A stretch of 8,540 nucleotides of DNA from JANXVV01 sp038230975 (GTDB taxonomy: Bacteria; Planctomycetota; Phycisphaerae; Tepidisphaerales; Tepidisphaeraceae), in the NCBI GenBank assembly GCA_038230975.1, contig JBBRMF010000228.1:1-8540 (forward strand), read 5' to 3'. The notes under the pieces were generated by a model that did not search any database, was not told where the DNA came from, and saw only the letters and a program-made list of their open reading frames with translations. A program made the position numbers and the translations under genes. Below are positions 1 through 7,465 of the stretch, piece after piece (the first letter of the stretch is position 1; each line of letters begins with the position of its first letter).

Positions 1-3000
1 ATTCTGCGGACCTGGGTTTAAGCGATACTTCTTTTGGTCGGCAGGTCGAAGAGTTCTCCGGTGAAGCCATCGCGGCTCCGATTCTTGATGCGCCCGTTGC
101 GGGCGAAATTTACGCGGCTGAAGAACTGGAATCTGAAAGTCAGCCGATCGCTGAATTGCCGGTCACCGAATACGAGACATTCGAAGAGCCCGCCGTTCAA
201 GAGGAGCCGGTCGAAGCGCATCTGATCGAAACGCAGCCGGTCGATGAACTTGAATTTGAAAGCCCGCCGGCCACCGACACCTGGGTCGAAGAAATAGAAG
301 ATGTCGAAGCTGAAATGCCGACGGCTGAAGTTTCCGAATCTCAGCCGCCCCTGGATTCTTCGTCGGGCGAGGGAGTTTTCGAGACCATTGAGGCACCGCA
401 GGCGGAAGCTCCTGAACTCGTGCCCGCTGAATCATTGTTGATTGAGCCGATCGAGGAGTTCATTCCCTCCGAAGAGTTCACCGAGCCAATGGAAGTCGTC
501 TCGGCAACCGAAGGTCTCGATTCACCGTCCTCCGTTGAAATCTTCGAGACTGTCGCGGACACCTTGCCACTGACCGGTGAAGTCCCCGTTAAAGCCGACG
601 CTCAACCCATCTTTGTTCCCCCGCAAATTACCGGTGAAGATACCCTTCCCGAATTTGATGATCTGGAAATTGGGGAACACTTCCTGACCCATCCCACGGC
701 TGAAGTGCCCACCGAAACGCAAGTCGAAGCCGAGCCGGATTCTTACCAGCCGATGCACATTCCCGGCATGGCGTTATTCGAAAATAGAGCGAACATTCCC
801 GACTTTATCGGGGGGATGCCGCTGCTCTTGAACGAGCTTCCACCACCTCCTCCCACGTTCGGCCGGGTGCAGGTTTCGTTCGGCCAGAACGAGCCGGCAA
901 CCCCGTTGCTGGATGATCCTCACGAACCCAGCCCGTTTGATCGCATCAATTCCAACGAGTCGAAGTTGCTCGGTGCAATCGCGTACGACGACGAAGAAAT
1001 CGTTCCGATGGAAATTGATATTCCGATGGAACCGGAAGCGGAAGCTGCGACTGAAACCGAAATAGAATCCGAATTTGAAGTTGAACCGCAATCCGAATAT
1101 GAACCGGAATCGCAATCCGAATTTGAAGCCCTCTCGGAATTCGAAGAAGTAGAGGCAGCCGAAGAACTGCCGGTCGCCGAAGAGGAACCGGTCGCCGAAG
1201 CCGTAACTGAAACCGAAATTGAAACATGGTCTGATCACGAAACCGTGACAGAGCCAGCGGCTGAAGCGCCCATCATCGTGGAAGAACCACCGGCCGCACC
1301 GGTTGAACAGGCCGTTGAACAACCCGTCGAAGAAGCGCCACCCGAACCCCCGGTTCGCACGCTGTTCCAGAAAAAGCTGAACGTTCCGCCCGTGCGTCGA
1401 ACCAAACCTCCTGAGACGCCCCAAGGCTTCAACAGTGCCCCGGCCGGGTTTGGCCAGGTCAATGTTTTCGGAGGTCTAAACGCGCCGCCGCGCGATACCG
1501 ATCCGTTCAGTCAAGGGTTGTCGGCTGATCTATCGAGCGATCCGGTCTTCGGTGGCACAGTCAAACCCCTTCCACAACCCACGGCTGAATCGTCTCAATC
1601 GACCCGCGGAAAGCTTCGCGAACCCCGCAAGCCCGCCGCGCCATCCGCTGCGGATGTGGCCGAAACATTGGCGGATGGATCCGCTGAACTTTCATCCGCA
1701 GCAACCGCCCCTAAAACCGGTTTGCCCGCCCGTTCTTTGATGCGCGCACCCGGCACTGCAGGAACTCTGCAATCTGAAAAGGCGCTGAAAGCCCACGCGC
1801 CGGCACGCTCCCGCAACGGTTTCAGCACCGCCGGTGCCTCCACGGCAATGACTTTGACGGACGCCTCGGCCTACCTTCCGCCCCTGCGGATTCCCGGCCA
1901 ACCCGCACGACCCAACCGCGGTCGCCGCGTCGGAATCCTGCTCTGCACCATGCTGCTTCTGATGATCGCCACTTTCGCCGCCATCTACACCTTCATGAAG
2001 CAGCGCGTCACCGTGACCGGCTCCATCAGTTTCGAGAATTACGGAAAGCTCACCATCGCAGAACAGCGCAATCTTCAATCCCAGCAGAATGCCTTGATGG
2101 TCAGCGAAGAACTTCGCACGGTCGCATTCAATAACTTCACCCACTACAACCCGCAGCTTTCGGCCGGCTACCTGGCAGATCGGCTGGACTTTGCCAAAAA
2201 CGAAGTCGGTTCGCGTGTGAAATGGCTCCCCACCGGAACCCTCGTCTACACCTACGAAGGCACGGACAAATCCGATGCCGAACGCGTGCGTGCCGTATTG
2301 AAAGGGCTTTATGCGTTGGATGCCGATCTGATCTCGAATGCCAGCACCAACCGCCAAATGATTGCCAATCTGCGCGACACGCTGGACAAAAAGCAGAAGG
2401 AACTGGAGACCAAAAAAGTGCTGCGCGATCAGGCGCAAAAAATCGTCGAGCGTCAACCTGCCGAAGCCGAGATCAAAGCCCTGACCGCCGACAAGGAAGC
2501 CGCCGAAAAAGTGTGGAAGCAGGCCGTCTCCGCCGTCAACATCGCCGACCTTGAATTACAGCGGATTGCGCAAGCCTCCTCGCTCGCCTCGACCGCTGAG
2601 GGAACCGAAGGAATCGGGGCGACCCCCAAGCCCGCCTCCACCGGCGACCCGCAATTAGATCAACTGCAGAACAGTCTCGAACAGGCCACCGCGCGCCTGA
2701 ATATCGCCCGCAATACCGCCGCCGAAAGAGCCGAAAGTGCCCGTAACGCCCTGGACACCGCGCTCGAACAGTTCCAGCAGAGCACCAACGTCGTGCAGGG
2801 GATCATGAAGGACAATCCGGAACTTTCCGCGTTTGTCGTCGCCGCCCAACGGCTTCAAGAGACATTGCAACGCCTCAGCGGTGATCTTCTGGATCGCCAG
2901 CAAAAGAGCTACGACCATCTGCAGGATGAAAAGCGATACCTTGATGAGCGTCTGGCCAGCCGTCGCAAAGAACTGTGGGATGCCGACAAAGACATCAAGC

Positions 3001-4064
3001 GTCTGAAGGATGATCTGGGCATGCGTGAGCGCGGCTACAACGCAGCCCTGACCAACGACTACCCCAAAGAAGCCGCCGAAATCAAGAAGCAAATGGATCT
3101 GAGCCTCGGCAAAATCATAGAGCGCAAAATGGAGATCGAGCACGATCCGATCCTCATGACGCTGAACGAATTCACCGCCAAACGTCAACAGGAAATCACC
3201 GCCAGCAAAAAGCTTTTGGAGGCCGATCGCCGCAAGGCCGACGAATTGGCGAAGGAAATTGAAAAGAATCTGAGCATTCATGCTCCCACGGTCGAGAAGC
3301 TTCCTGAGAATCAGCGTGCGCTTGCCCAGCAGATGTCATCGAAGATGGATGCCGTCTCCAATGCACGCAAGGTGTATGCAGAGGCGATCGAGGATAAAAA
3401 TGCGGAAGTCAACAAAGCATTGAAGCTCGCCGAAGAGCTAGTGCAGTTGAATGCCGCCAAGTTGGAAGAGCGTAAGAAAGCCGTCGCGGCGATGAACACG
3501 CAGAAGATGACCGTCGCGGAATTGCAGGAACGTGAAATGTTCGTCGAACAGAAGCGTGCCGCGTTTGATTCTCTGAAAAAGAGAGAGACCGACGCCTACA
3601 ACGTCTATTTCGAGAAAGAAAAAGCCGCCCGTTCGGCCGCCACTGACGTCGCTTCTGCCTCAAAGACAAACATTGAAGTCGGGCAGTTGACGGATGCTTT
3701 CTTCAATCTACGCGATAAAGAAATACCGCAACTCACGCGCCAACTGGAAATGAAAGAACACGATATCGGCGCCTTTGCCTTTCCCTCTGAGCCAAAGGTC
3801 AACGAACCCACTGCCGCCGCCGATCAACGCCTGATCTATTCGCTGGGCGCGATGGCCGCCATCGCACTGGTCTTCAGCCTGCTGTTTGCCCTGACCGGCG
3901 GACGAGATCCACGCGGCCATTATGGCGCTCCCCAGGAAATCGAAATGTTCGCTCCCCCGGAGAATGACATCGAGCCGCTTACCGGCGTCGGATTGCTCAA
4001 CCCCGAATCATTTCATGCCCACGGTGAAGCCGATCATCCGAAAAAGAAATCCGCCGTCGCGTAA
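1..4064 (+). CDS. Giant Wzz/GumC-like membrane coiled-coil protein with acidic N-terminal extension (5' partial)
   Basis: The frame is open from the first complete codon (position 3) to TAA at 4062-4064, giving 1353 residues with no start; the real N-terminus lies upstream, and a TTG at 156 is just an internal codon. Window residues 1 to about 640 are rich in Glu, Pro, Ala and Val and look disordered. A hydrophobic helix follows Arg-rich residues at about 643-665 (ILLCTMLLLMIATFAAIY), a second lies at about 1277-1299, and a 54-residue tail follows. Between them, residues 668-775 resemble the N-terminal Wzz part of polysaccharide co-polymerases (VTGSISFEN, then a strand and an 'SDAERVRAVLKGLYALDAD' segment like the family's 'dp..A..v.n.l' region). 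Long heptad-like helices fill about 785-1255. The Pro-containing stretch just before helix two (FAFPSEPKVNEP) also fits GumC/Wzz. By family analogy both ends would be cytoplasmic and the coiled coil periplasmic, guiding exopolysaccharide chain length or export. No kinase domain is visible. A generic coiled-coil scaffold is the alternative. Confidence 0.85.
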   Translation, partial: SADLGLSDTSFGRQVEEFSGEAIAAPILDAPVAGEIYAAEELESESQPIAELPVTEYETFEEPAVQEEPVEAHLIETQPVDELEFESPPATDTWVEEIEDVEAEMPTAEVSESQPPLDSSSGEGVFETIEAPQAEAPELVPAESLLIEPIEEFIPSEEFTEPMEVVSATEGLDSPSSVEIFETVADTLPLTGEVPVKADAQPIFVPPQITGEDTLPEFDDLEIGEHFLTHPTAEVPTETQVEAEPDSYQPMHIPGMALFENRANIPDFIGGMPLLLNELPPPPPTFGRVQVSFGQNEPATPLLDDPHEPSPFDRINSNESKLLGAIAYDDEEIVPMEIDIPMEPEAEAATETEIESEFEVEPQSEYEPESQSEFEALSEFEEVEAAEELPVAEEEPVAEAVTETEIETWSDHETVTEPAAEAPIIVEEPPAAPVEQAVEQPVEEAPPEPPVRTLFQKKLNVPPVRRTKPPETPQGFNSAPAGFGQVNVFGGLNAPPRDTDPFSQGLSADLSSDPVFGGTVKPLPQPTAESSQSTRGKLREPRKPAAPSAADVAETLADGSAELSSAATAPKTGLPARSLMRAPGTAGTLQSEKALKAHAPARSRNGFSTAGASTAMTLTDASAYLPPLRIPGQPARPNRGRRVGILLCTMLLLMIATFAAIYTFMKQRVTVTGSISFENYGKLTIAEQRNLQSQQNALMVSEELRTVAFNNFTHYNPQLSAGYLADRLDFAKNEVGSRVKWLPTGTLVYTYEGTDKSDAERVRAVLKGLYALDADLISNASTNRQMIANLRDTLDKKQKELETKKVLRDQAQKIVERQPAEAEIKALTADKEAAEKVWKQAVSAVNIADLELQRIAQASSLASTAEGTEGIGATPKPASTGDPQLDQLQNSLEQATARLNIARNTAAERAESARNALDTALEQFQQSTNVVQGIMKDNPELSAFVVAAQRLQETLQRLSGDLLDRQQKSYDHLQDEKRYLDERLASRRKELWDADKDIKRLKDDLGMRERGYNAALTNDYPKEAAEIKKQMDLSLGKIIERKMEIEHDPILMTLNEFTAKRQQEITASKKLLEADRRKADELAKEIEKNLSIHAPTVEKLPENQRALAQQMSSKMDAVSNARKVYAEAIEDKNAEVNKALKLAEELVQLNAAKLEERKKAVAAMNTQKMTVAELQEREMFVEQKRAAFDSLKKRETDAYNVYFEKEKAARSAATDVASASKTNIEVGQLTDAFFNLRDKEIPQLTRQLEMKEHDIGAFAFPSEPKVNEPTAAADQRLIYSLGAMAAIALVFSLLFALTGGRDPRGHYGAPQEIEMFAPPENDIEPLTGVGLLNPESFHAHGEADHPKKKSAVA
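1068..1139 (+). repeat. Degenerate 24-bp tandem repeat encoding SE[FY]E units
   Basis: Inside the acidic region of the large gene, three consecutive in-frame units begin at 1068, 1092 and 1116 and encode SEFEVEPQ, SEYEPESQ and SEFEALSE. The first two are identical at 19 of 24 bases by my count. A fourth SEFE begins 18 bases after the third, at 1134. The unit length is a multiple of three, so copy-number changes keep the frame. The aromatic residue recurs every 8, 8 and 6 residues in an otherwise almost purely acidic stretch. Confidence 0.7.
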
Positions 4065-4091
4065 ATGAACGTACATGATTCGACGCATTTT

Positions 4092-4121
4092 CTCCCTCTC
4101 CCGGAGTACCAGGACAGGGAG
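4092..4121. terminator. Candidate hairpin terminator between convergent genes
   Basis: CTCCCTCTCCCGG at 4092-4104 pairs with CCAGGACAGGGAG at 4109-4121 around a 4-base loop (AGTA), with 11 of 13 positions complementary. It lies 27 bases past the stop of the large plus-strand gene and 36 bases past the stop of the convergent CNNM gene, where a shared terminator would be expected. Neither strand has a U-tract after the stem, so it is not a canonical intrinsic terminator and could instead be an mRNA-end stabilising hairpin. Confidence 0.4.
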
Positions 4122-4157
4122 CTGACTGCAAAACAGCGCGGAATCGCGCACCGTCAT

Positions 4158-5600
4158 TTAATTCTTCGCCGCACTATCCTTCCCATTCTCCTCCGTCTGC
4201 GTCGGCAATTTCGGTGTGAACAGCACGTGCCCCACGCGCCGCTTCTGCAACACCGTCTGCACCTTGGCCACAAAATTCCCCATCAACACCGCATCTCCCG
4301 GGCGCGGCCACCGGCCAAGCTGTTTAATAATGTAGCCCCCAAGCGTGTCCACCCCTTCCGTATCCATCAACGGCAGCTTCAATTTCTCTTTCAACTCGTG
4401 CATCGGATACAGCCCGCTCGTGCGGAAATTCTCGCCGTCCGTCACAAAAGCCGATGGCTCCGCCTGATCGAACTCATCTTCAATTTCCCCCACGATTTCC
4501 TCAATCACATCTTCCAGCGTCACGATGCCCAGCGTCGTGCCATATTCATCCACCACCACCGCCAGGTGAATGTGCATCGTCTGGAATTGCCGCAGCAACT
4601 TCGGTACCGCCAGCAACTCCGGCACAAACATCACATCCCGCTTGATATGCCGCAGATCAATATCCCCCGCGCCAATCACATGAACCTGCGACCCCGGTAA
4701 ACCGTCCACAATCGCAATCACCTCACCGCCGTGCTTCTCATCCATGAATCGCAGCCGACCCGGCATCAGATTCAAATGCGTAAACAGATCCTTCATATGC
4801 ACCAGGCCCACCACATGATCGATGTCCCCGTCGCATAATGGCAAGCGCGTGTACTCGCTCTTCTGAACCGTCCGCAGCACCTCACCAATCGGTTGACCCA
4901 GCAGCAAATAATCCACCTCGGTGCGCGGCGTCATGATCTGCCGCACTTTCAATGAGCCAAATTCAAAAGCCGATTGCAACAATTCTTCACGACCCTTGGT
5001 GATCGTGCCGTGCCGCGCCGCCTGTGCCAGCAACCCCCGCAGTTCCTGCTCCGAATGCGGCAACGTGTGCGCCGCTGAACCCGTCTGCATCCCCGTCAAC
5101 CGAAGCACCAGGTTCGTCGCCGCGTTCAGCACCCAGATCACCGGGTAAAACACAATCGTGAAGATCATCAGAGGCAAACTCAACGCCTCCAGAATCTTGT
5201 CCCCGTGCAGAATCGCCCAGTTTTTCGGGGCCTGCTCCCCGAGCACGATATGCAGCACGGTGTTGATCGCCATCGCCAGCGCAAACCCCACGATATGCGT
5301 GTCATGCTCCGACAGATGCAACCAGAGCAACGGCTTAGCCAAAATCAGCGTCACCACCGGCTCCGTCACTGCCCCGAGCGCCAGGCTCGCCAGCGTCACC
5401 CCCAGTTGGCAGCTCGACAGATACAAATCCAACTGCCGTTTGATCCGCAACGCCAACCGCGAGAAAAGCCGCGTCTGCGATTCCGTCTCCAACCGGGTCA
5501 ACCGCGCGCTCACCGCCGCGAATTCCGCAGCCACAAAAAACCCGTTCAGCGCCACCAGCGCCAGCGTCGCCATGATTTTCAAGAAAAGATCCACACTCAT
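4158..5600 (-). CDS. CNNM/CBS-pair/CorC-domain membrane protein (HlyC/CorC family transporter)
   Basis: This 480-residue protein has the full three-part architecture of the CNNM-CBS-CorC family, usually annotated as hemolysin-like and linked to Mg2+/Co2+ transport or efflux. Residues 1 to about 190 form the CNNM membrane domain, with NGFFVAAEFAAVSARL (19-34), QLGVTLASLALGAVTEP (65-81) and a GEQAPKN motif (121-127) matching the conserved 'GE..PK' turn. A CBS pair spans about 217-375 and ends with the hallmark VVVDEYGTTLGIVTLEDVIE followed by EIVGEIEDEFD. A C-terminal CorC/HlyC domain (about 385-465) contains TLGGYIIKQLGRWPRPGD. The segment between the CBS domains is longer than usual (about residues 277-312). 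The ATG start sits at the family's normal N-terminus, but the Shine-Dalgarno sequence upstream is poor (GGCGAGTAGAAG before ATG). The gene converges on the large plus-strand gene. Actual ion specificity cannot be read from sequence. Confidence 0.95.
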   Translation of the reverse strand: MSVDLFLKIMATLALVALNGFFVAAEFAAVSARLTRLETESQTRLFSRLALRIKRQLDLYLSSCQLGVTLASLALGAVTEPVVTLILAKPLLWLHLSEHDTHIVGFALAMAINTVLHIVLGEQAPKNWAILHGDKILEALSLPLMIFTIVFYPVIWVLNAATNLVLRLTGMQTGSAAHTLPHSEQELRGLLAQAARHGTITKGREELLQSAFEFGSLKVRQIMTPRTEVDYLLLGQPIGEVLRTVQKSEYTRLPLCDGDIDHVVGLVHMKDLFTHLNLMPGRLRFMDEKHGGEVIAIVDGLPGSQVHVIGAGDIDLRHIKRDVMFVPELLAVPKLLRQFQTMHIHLAVVVDEYGTTLGIVTLEDVIEEIVGEIEDEFDQAEPSAFVTDGENFRTSGLYPMHELKEKLKLPLMDTEGVDTLGGYIIKQLGRWPRPGDAVLMGNFVAKVQTVLQKRRVGHVLFTPKLPTQTEENGKDSAAKN

Positions 5601-5627
5601 CTTCTACTCGCCAAAGGCCGGAAGTGA

Positions 5628-6023
5628 AAGAGACCGCTGGTCCCCACCCCCGATCTCACGTTCGCTGGTGGGCAAGGTGCCTACAACCAACTCTTCTATT
5701 CCGTCGATTCCGCCTTCACCCTCCCCAACGGCTCCATCCTCACCTCCGTCGAAAAATACGCCAGCGACACGCCGTACATGTCCGCGACCCTGGAAGTCGT
5801 CCTCGTCCTCCCCAACGGCGGCACCCCCAACACCTTCGACCTCTTCGCCCGCGCCCCTCTCTACGCCAACGAATTCGCCGCCACCTATACCGGCAACATC
5901 AACGGCATCATGACCACCCCAACTGCCGGGGCTACCCCAACCACTGGCCAATCCCTTTTCGCCACCGCCCCGGGCGCAACCCTCTACAACCCAAAAGGCT
6001 CTCGCGACTTGCTCGATGATTAG
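5628..6023 (+). pseudogene. 5'-truncated coding fragment, probable remnant of a secreted protein gene
   Basis: The frame is open for 131 codons between an in-frame TGA at 5625-5627 and TAG at 6021-6023. Most codons end in C (runs such as ACC, TTC, GTC, CTC), a strong sign of real coding, and the translation is balanced, including GAYNQLFYSVDSAFTLPNGS and EVVLVLPNGGTPNTFDLFAR. It contains no GTG or TTG start; the first ATG is at 5778, in mid-sequence and without a ribosome binding site, so translation from there would give only 81 residues. Only 27 bases separate the fragment from the start codon of the divergent CNNM gene, leaving no room for its missing 5' part or promoter. The Asn/Gly/Thr/Pro-rich, Cys-free, beta-like composition suggests an extracellular or surface protein. 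I do not recognise the family. A deletion or rearrangement that removed the 5' end is the simplest explanation; a sequencing frameshift is less likely. Confidence 0.6.
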
Positions 6024-6031
6024 ATTGATCT

Positions 6032-6052
6032 GGACTCGATACAGTTCAGTCC
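6032..6052. terminator. Weak hairpin between gene fragment and Trm112-like gene
   Basis: GGACT at 6032-6036 pairs with AGTCC at 6048-6052 around an 11-base loop. The hairpin lies in the 36-base gap between the plus-strand remnant and the stop of the minus-strand operon, so it could end either. The stem is short and no U-tract follows on either strand. Confidence 0.2.
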
Positions 6053-6059
6053 GGGTTCG

Positions 6060-6311
6060 TTACTGCGGTATCTGCTCCCGGAACTTGGCTTTAAAATCTT
6101 CGATTGAATCGATGCCCTCGGGCAATTTAGCTTCTTCGATCAGCATCACGGGAATGCCATCGCGCACCGGATAACGCAAGCCACCTTTTTCGGCCACCAG
6201 GTAATCGCCTTCCTGCCGCAGTTTGCTTCGAGTCAGAGGGCAAATCAGAATCTCTAAAAGATCCGGATCGAGAGTGTTCGAGACGACAGTTGATTTCGGG
6301 GAGGATTCCAT
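6060..6311 (-). CDS. Trm112 family protein (UPF0434/YcaR-like)
   Basis: The 83-residue product matches the small bacterial Trm112/UPF0434 family: LDPDLLEILICPLTRSKL at 14-31, then EKGGLRYPVRDGIPVMLIEEA at 41-61, which is the family's most conserved stretch (YP.RDGIP.ML..EA). Eukaryotic and archaeal Trm112 proteins are zinc-binding partners that activate methyltransferases; the role of the bacterial homologues is less certain. The usual CPxC zinc motif reads CPLT here and no second cysteine pair is present, so zinc binding is unlikely. To my knowledge a similar Cys-poor 'CPLT' form is common in alphaproteobacteria, so this is a known variant rather than damage. AGGA ending 5 bases before the ATG is a good ribosome binding site. 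The N-terminal 13 residues extend beyond the core. It lies 45 bases downstream of the 321-residue gene on the same strand, a likely operon. Confidence 0.9.
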   Translation of the reverse strand: MESSPKSTVVSNTLDPDLLEILICPLTRSKLRQEGDYLVAEKGGLRYPVRDGIPVMLIEEAKLPEGIDSIEDFKAKFREQIPQ

Positions 6312-6356
6312 TTCATTCCTATCTCATACTTCGCGTGCTGTTGGGTTGCGCTGCAA

Positions 6357-7322
6357 TTATCGCTTTTGAAACAATCGCAGGCAGTATAAGGCATCTGCAA
6401 GGAGCATCAATGTGATGCCGTTGATCGGCGGTTCGCCGCTCGTGTCATGCTCGCGGATTTGCAAGGTACTCAGCATTTCATCCGCCGTGGAGCGTGTGTC
6501 TGGGTTCCAGAGAAATGCAAACAGTCCCCACGGTTGGTGGGTTGCATGGTCCGGCTGGGTTTCGTTCTGATGAAAGCGCGTCGCCCGGCTGACCGCAGCA
6601 GCCAACGGTCGATCCTCCGCCTGCACCGCATAGCTGGCGGCGGCGTGGAGAATGACCAGTTCGTGGAACCAATGGGTTTCAGGATTGTCCGATAATGTAG
6701 TCGTCAGAAATGCGCCACTGTCGCGCTGTCGGCGAACCAGTTTTCCAAACACATCGCCCGCCAGGTCGGTCCACGCGTCGCGGATGAAAACTTTTCCGGC
6801 AACGTGCAATGTCAAGGCGATCCAGCAGATCTCGGCAGCGCGATCTCCGATGGCGGCCGGTAGATCTGAGGCGGGCCAAGCGAACTCACCCAGTCGAGTC
6901 TCCAAATCATCGCACCAGGCTCGTGTAGCTTCTTCCCAGCGGCCAAATTCGGCACGCGGAATCAATTCGTAACCCAATCGAAAGGCCTGCATCCAACAGT
7001 AGGTAAGCAACGGCCGATAAACCGGACGCGTGTGTCCAGCCCGATCAATGATTTCGAGCTGACCCAGAATCGAATCTCGCGAAACTTGAATCAGCCGTTC
7101 AGCGGGATCTACGGCTTGAGTTGCCGTCGTTGGAGTCAGCAAAAATGGTGCGAAGAGAATCCCCCGCTCAACTTGTATTCGATAAGAGCCTTCCATTTCC
7201 GGACGGAATAAATCGGCCCTGAAATCTGTTCGTGAGGATGGACTCAAAAGGCCGACAATGAGTTGTTCGTAGTGGTCCACGAGTCGGGTGAGATTCTCCG
7301 TGCTTTGGGTTGGCTGTGGCAT
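6357..7322 (-). CDS. Hypothetical helical protein, possible alpha/alpha-toroid fold
   Basis: I do not recognise a named family for this 321-residue protein. It has no signal peptide or obvious membrane helix and looks soluble, cytoplasmic and mostly alpha-helical. Features that suggest an alpha/alpha-barrel like those of prenyltransferases, terpene cyclases or some glycosidases are regular helices separated by Gly/Asp turns, RRQRDSGAFL at 197-206 (similar to the 'Q..DGsf' turns of those proteins), HWFHELVILHAAASYA at 217-232, and an aromatic stretch QPWGLFAFLWNPDT at 263-276. His and Trp cluster in residues 215-275, which may line a pocket. No classical DxDD or zinc site is evident. The ATG at 7320-7322 gives a sensible N-terminus but lacks a visible Shine-Dalgarno sequence. 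The Trm112-like gene follows after 45 bases, probably in the same transcript; any functional link is inference. Confidence 0.8.
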   Translation of the reverse strand: MPQPTQSTENLTRLVDHYEQLIVGLLSPSSRTDFRADLFRPEMEGSYRIQVERGILFAPFLLTPTTATQAVDPAERLIQVSRDSILGQLEIIDRAGHTRPVYRPLLTYCWMQAFRLGYELIPRAEFGRWEEATRAWCDDLETRLGEFAWPASDLPAAIGDRAAEICWIALTLHVAGKVFIRDAWTDLAGDVFGKLVRRQRDSGAFLTTTLSDNPETHWFHELVILHAAASYAVQAEDRPLAAAVSRATRFHQNETQPDHATHQPWGLFAFLWNPDTRSTADEMLSTLQIREHDTSGEPPINGITLMLLADALYCLRLFQKR

Positions 7323-7408
7323 AGTGATGAATTTTATATGAAGTTACTCATTTTAACCGCGTTACGGACCGATCAATTTTTTAGCCGTGGTACCGGCGCT
7401 TCGGGGCG

Positions 7409-7417
7409 TGATAGTAT
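7409..7417 (+). promoter_or_regulatory. Possible extended -10 promoter element for the 64-residue ORF
   Basis: TGATAGTAT at 7409-7417 matches the extended -10 pattern TGnTAnnnT (hexamer TAGTAT, compare TATAAT). It would start transcription near 7424, about 40 bases before the ATG at 7466. No good -35 hexamer sits 17 bases upstream, which extended -10 promoters tolerate. The rest of the 143-base divergent intergenic region (7323-7465) is AT-rich at 7325-7380 and could hold the opposing promoter, but I could not assign its boxes. Confidence 0.3.
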
Positions 7418-7465
7418 GGTGCCGCAGGCTGGCATGTCATTGGTTCTGCCGGACGCGAGGAAACT

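Noticed and set aside
774..1424. Minus-strand frame of 216 codons rich in Phe, Gly and Arg
   Set aside because: It is the antisense of Glu-rich codons (GAA read as TTC) in the acidic region of the large gene; its composition is an artefact.
1692..2456. Minus-strand 254-codon frame, and the similar one at 2655-3281
   Set aside because: Both lie wholly inside the large plus-strand gene, whose membrane and coiled-coil features continue without interruption across them.
4065..4700. Plus-strand frame of 211 codons starting directly after the stop of the large gene
   Set aside because: All but the first 30 or so codons are antisense to the well-supported CNNM gene, and the translation is Arg/His/Gln/Pro-rich as expected for a shadow frame.
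5158..5913. Plus-strand 251-codon frame spanning the CNNM start and the remnant
   Set aside because: It is antisense to the CNNM gene and then out of frame with the remnant, and ends in a Ser/Pro/Thr low-complexity run from C-rich DNA.
5624..6019. Plus-strand frame overlapping the gene remnant, with a GTG start
   Set aside because: The translation is dominated by Arg, His and Pro, typical of a shifted frame over C-ending codons; the neighbouring frame has the real coding signature.
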